Shown one piece after another: positions 4,895-6,477 of a stretch of DNA of 6,477 nt. The stretch comes from Methanosarcinales archaeon (GTDB lineage: Archaea; Halobacteriota; Syntropharchaeia; Alkanophagales; Methanospirareceae), in contig JAODGP010000076.1 in assembly GCA_025464345.1 (NCBI GenBank), positions 7,020 through 13,496 of the forward strand. The letters run 5' to 3'. The translations under genes and the position numbers were made by a program. The number at the start of each line of letters is the position of its first letter. The first letter of the stretch is position 1. Below the pieces are notes generated by a model. That model was not told where the DNA came from, searched no databases, and saw nothing but the letters and a program-made list of their open reading frames with translations.

Positions 4895-6477
4895 ATGTGC
4901 ACAAAACGAATAGCCAGTATAGTTGTATTCGTAGCGTTGAGCTCAATAGCACTGTCCGGCGTTGCAACTGCGGGTGTGAGCCCCGGAACCGGGCGCTTCA
5001 TCTCTGAAGGTGACCATGCCATTATAGGCGAGAGGAACCTCAGTTTCTGCATGGATAAAACAAATCAAACCGGGACAAAGATATACAATTTCACAATAAC
5101 GGTTGATAATAAGACCATAGGCGGTATCTTCACAGAATATTTCGATTCTCACTATTACAGGGATATGTTAACCGAGGGTAAATATAAGATCTCAGGGGAA
5201 TTATCAGATGGAACACCAGCAGTTGTGAATTTCTCCTTCCATAGCCCTGAGTTGAGAATTATTGGAATTAAGGATGATATGGGCAGGGAGGTTACGAAGA
5301 TTCTGAAGGGTAAAAATGTGACCTTTGAAGCGGCAACCAATCTTAAGTTCATTGAAGGCACACAACCAAATAATATCTCTTTCAAACTCGTTAATCCCAG
5401 AGGGGTATCTATATGGGTTAAAAACATCCCGGTTAATCCAGATGGTATGGGTACTGCGACGATAAATACTGCTGGATTGGAGACCGGGGACTATAAGCTC
5501 AGTGTAAAAGCAGATCCCATGACGAATAACGGGCTCGATGCAGAAGGTCCCTCAAAGTCGTTCACGATAGAGCGGAAAGTTACTATAACGGCGGATGTAA
5601 AAAGGCAAGCAGTTAACAAGGCGATTATCTTCACCGTTTCTACTACTTCCATATTCACACCGGTGAACCTGAATGTGACGAGGGGTGCAGCAGAGAATGT
5701 AGAATTCGTGGAGCTTGTATATCACGAAGGGCGGATAGAGAAGAGAGAGCTCGGTAGCAGCATCTCCGGGGAGACAGATGAGGATGGCATCTTCAAGGCG
5801 ACGGCATATTTCAAGGAGCCCGGAACATATGAAATCACTGCGACCTATATCGAGGCAGATAATATTACAGCCGCGGAGACCGTAGAGATAGCGGAGTTCA
5901 TGGCGACCGTCAGCGTTGAAAAGACGAGGTATTATACCGGTGAGGATGTTATCATCACAGGTTCAGCAAATGCGGGCGATAGCATCACGATAAAGGCGGG
6001 TAAGGAGCTACTCAAGACCGATGCGGAAGTAGAAGGGTTCAATTACACGTGGCACACTGCTGGAAAGCAACCAGGCTCGTATGAGATAGGGATATGGGTA
6101 TTGCCATTCTCAAACCCGGATAGAGACCCACCAAATGCGTCTGTAACCGTATTACTGATGCGAGGAGGGCTGAGTGCAACACTGAACACGGGCGTTATCG
6201 CCACTGGTGATGAATTTGAGATAAGAGGTGATGCTTCTGGCAGGGATAAGGTGGACATCCTGATTATCGGTCCGAAGGGTGGTAGCGGGACCGGACTTGC
6301 AGGTGGTATATCCAGCGCTCCGGGGCTCACGCACTTCGTATGCTCCGTAATGCCAGATGGTGATTTTAAAGAGAGAATAAGGGTAAAAGATGATGCTGAC
6401 ACCGGTATATATCTGATAGCGGTGCTCAATGCCGGTAGAGATGGTTTATGGGGCAATTCGGGCACTGGTGACCTTAT
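4895..6477 (+). CDS. Large secreted S-layer-like protein with repeated Ig-like domains, 3' end beyond window
   Basis: An open frame of 527 codons plus two bases runs to the window edge without a stop. It begins with a signal peptide (MCTKRIASIVVFVALSSIALSGVATA, likely cut after A26). Residues 27 to about 115 contain GRFISEGDHAIIGERNLSF and resemble the N-terminal domain of methanogen S-layer proteins (DUF3821-like, from memory). Beta-rich Ig-like segments follow at about 118-226, 228-335, 336-420 and 424 onward. The last two share the pattern TGEDVIITGSA.AGDSITIKAG / TGDEFEIRGDASGRDKVDILI. Eleven N-x-S/T sequons fit a glycosylated surface protein. No heme motif, catalytic motif or anchor is visible in the part present; methanogen relatives carry C-terminal anchors, which would be outside the window. 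It probably forms part of the cell envelope or an adhesin-like layer. It is in an apparent operon with the OB-fold gene (7-bp gap). Confidence 0.88.
   Translation, partial: MCTKRIASIVVFVALSSIALSGVATAGVSPGTGRFISEGDHAIIGERNLSFCMDKTNQTGTKIYNFTITVDNKTIGGIFTEYFDSHYYRDMLTEGKYKISGELSDGTPAVVNFSFHSPELRIIGIKDDMGREVTKILKGKNVTFEAATNLKFIEGTQPNNISFKLVNPRGVSIWVKNIPVNPDGMGTATINTAGLETGDYKLSVKADPMTNNGLDAEGPSKSFTIERKVTITADVKRQAVNKAIIFTVSTTSIFTPVNLNVTRGAAENVEFVELVYHEGRIEKRELGSSISGETDEDGIFKATAYFKEPGTYEITATYIEADNITAAETVEIAEFMATVSVEKTRYYTGEDVIITGSANAGDSITIKAGKELLKTDAEVEGFNYTWHTAGKQPGSYEIGIWVLPFSNPDRDPPNASVTVLLMRGGLSATLNTGVIATGDEFEIRGDASGRDKVDILIIGPKGGSGTGLAGGISSAPGLTHFVCSVMPDGDFKERIRVKDDADTGIYLIAVLNAGRDGLWGNSGTGDL

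Noticed and set aside
5155..5427. Minus-strand 90-codon frame
   Set aside because: It lies wholly inside the 4895-6477 plus-strand frame, which has a signal peptide and a strong ribosome site.
6043..6465. Minus-strand 140-codon frame rich in Pro and Ser
   Set aside because: It is antisense to the Ig-like repeats of the S-layer-like protein. Its Pro/Ser richness arises from Gly-rich codons on the real strand.

Overview
The window reads as a piece of a euryarchaeal chromosome, gene-dense and with typical archaeal signals (A/T-rich TATA-like elements, anti-SD-matched GGTGAT and GGAG sites). The decisive marker is a complete mch gene (methenyl-tetrahydromethanopterin cyclohydrolase), an enzyme of the C1 pathway of methanogens, anaerobic methane/alkane oxidisers and Archaeoglobus. 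A secreted c-type multiheme cytochrome and a large secreted, sequon-rich, S-layer-like protein lie a few genes away. Together they suggest an anaerobic methane- or alkane-oxidising archaeon (ANME-1/Methanophagales or Syntrophoarchaeum-like) or a cytochrome-containing relative. That placement is inference; no phylogeny could be run.

Layout. Bases 1-1134 (+) hold a PLP-dependent class I/II aminotransferase whose true start probably lies upstream of the window. After a 67-bp gap with a TATA-like box and a ribosome site comes mch (1202-2164, +). Its stop codon directly abuts the stop codon of a convergent gene on the minus strand. The minus-strand run, read right to left, is a multiheme cytochrome c (3933 to 3319), a PAC2-family proteasome-assembly-chaperone-like protein (3292 to 2543) and a small heat-shock protein Hsp20 (2530 to 2165). 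The last two are 12 bp apart and look like a proteostasis operon.

An intergenic region of about 130 bp (3934-4062) separates the cytochrome from a divergent plus-strand pair. The first gene of the pair encodes a secreted, membrane-anchored protein with two OB-fold-like domains (4063-4887). Seven bases later an open reading frame starts at 4895 and runs off the window end without a stop (at least 527 codons). It encodes a signal-peptide-bearing S-layer-like protein with several Ig-like repeats. The ribosome site of this gene overlaps the stop codon of the OB-fold gene, so the two are probably translated from one message.

How the genes may work together. The left half is housekeeping metabolism (transamination, H4MPT C1 carrier chemistry). 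The centre is protein quality control (sHSP holdase plus a PAC2 protein ending in a HbYX-like tripeptide). The right half looks like a cell-surface module: cytochrome, anchored OB-fold protein and S-layer-like protein. The most interesting hypothesis is that the OB-fold protein, which carries Cys-x4-Tyr just after its first OB domain, where CcmE carries its heme-binding motif, serves heme delivery or surface electron transfer for the divergent cytochrome. No RNA genes, mobile elements or CRISPR arrays were seen.
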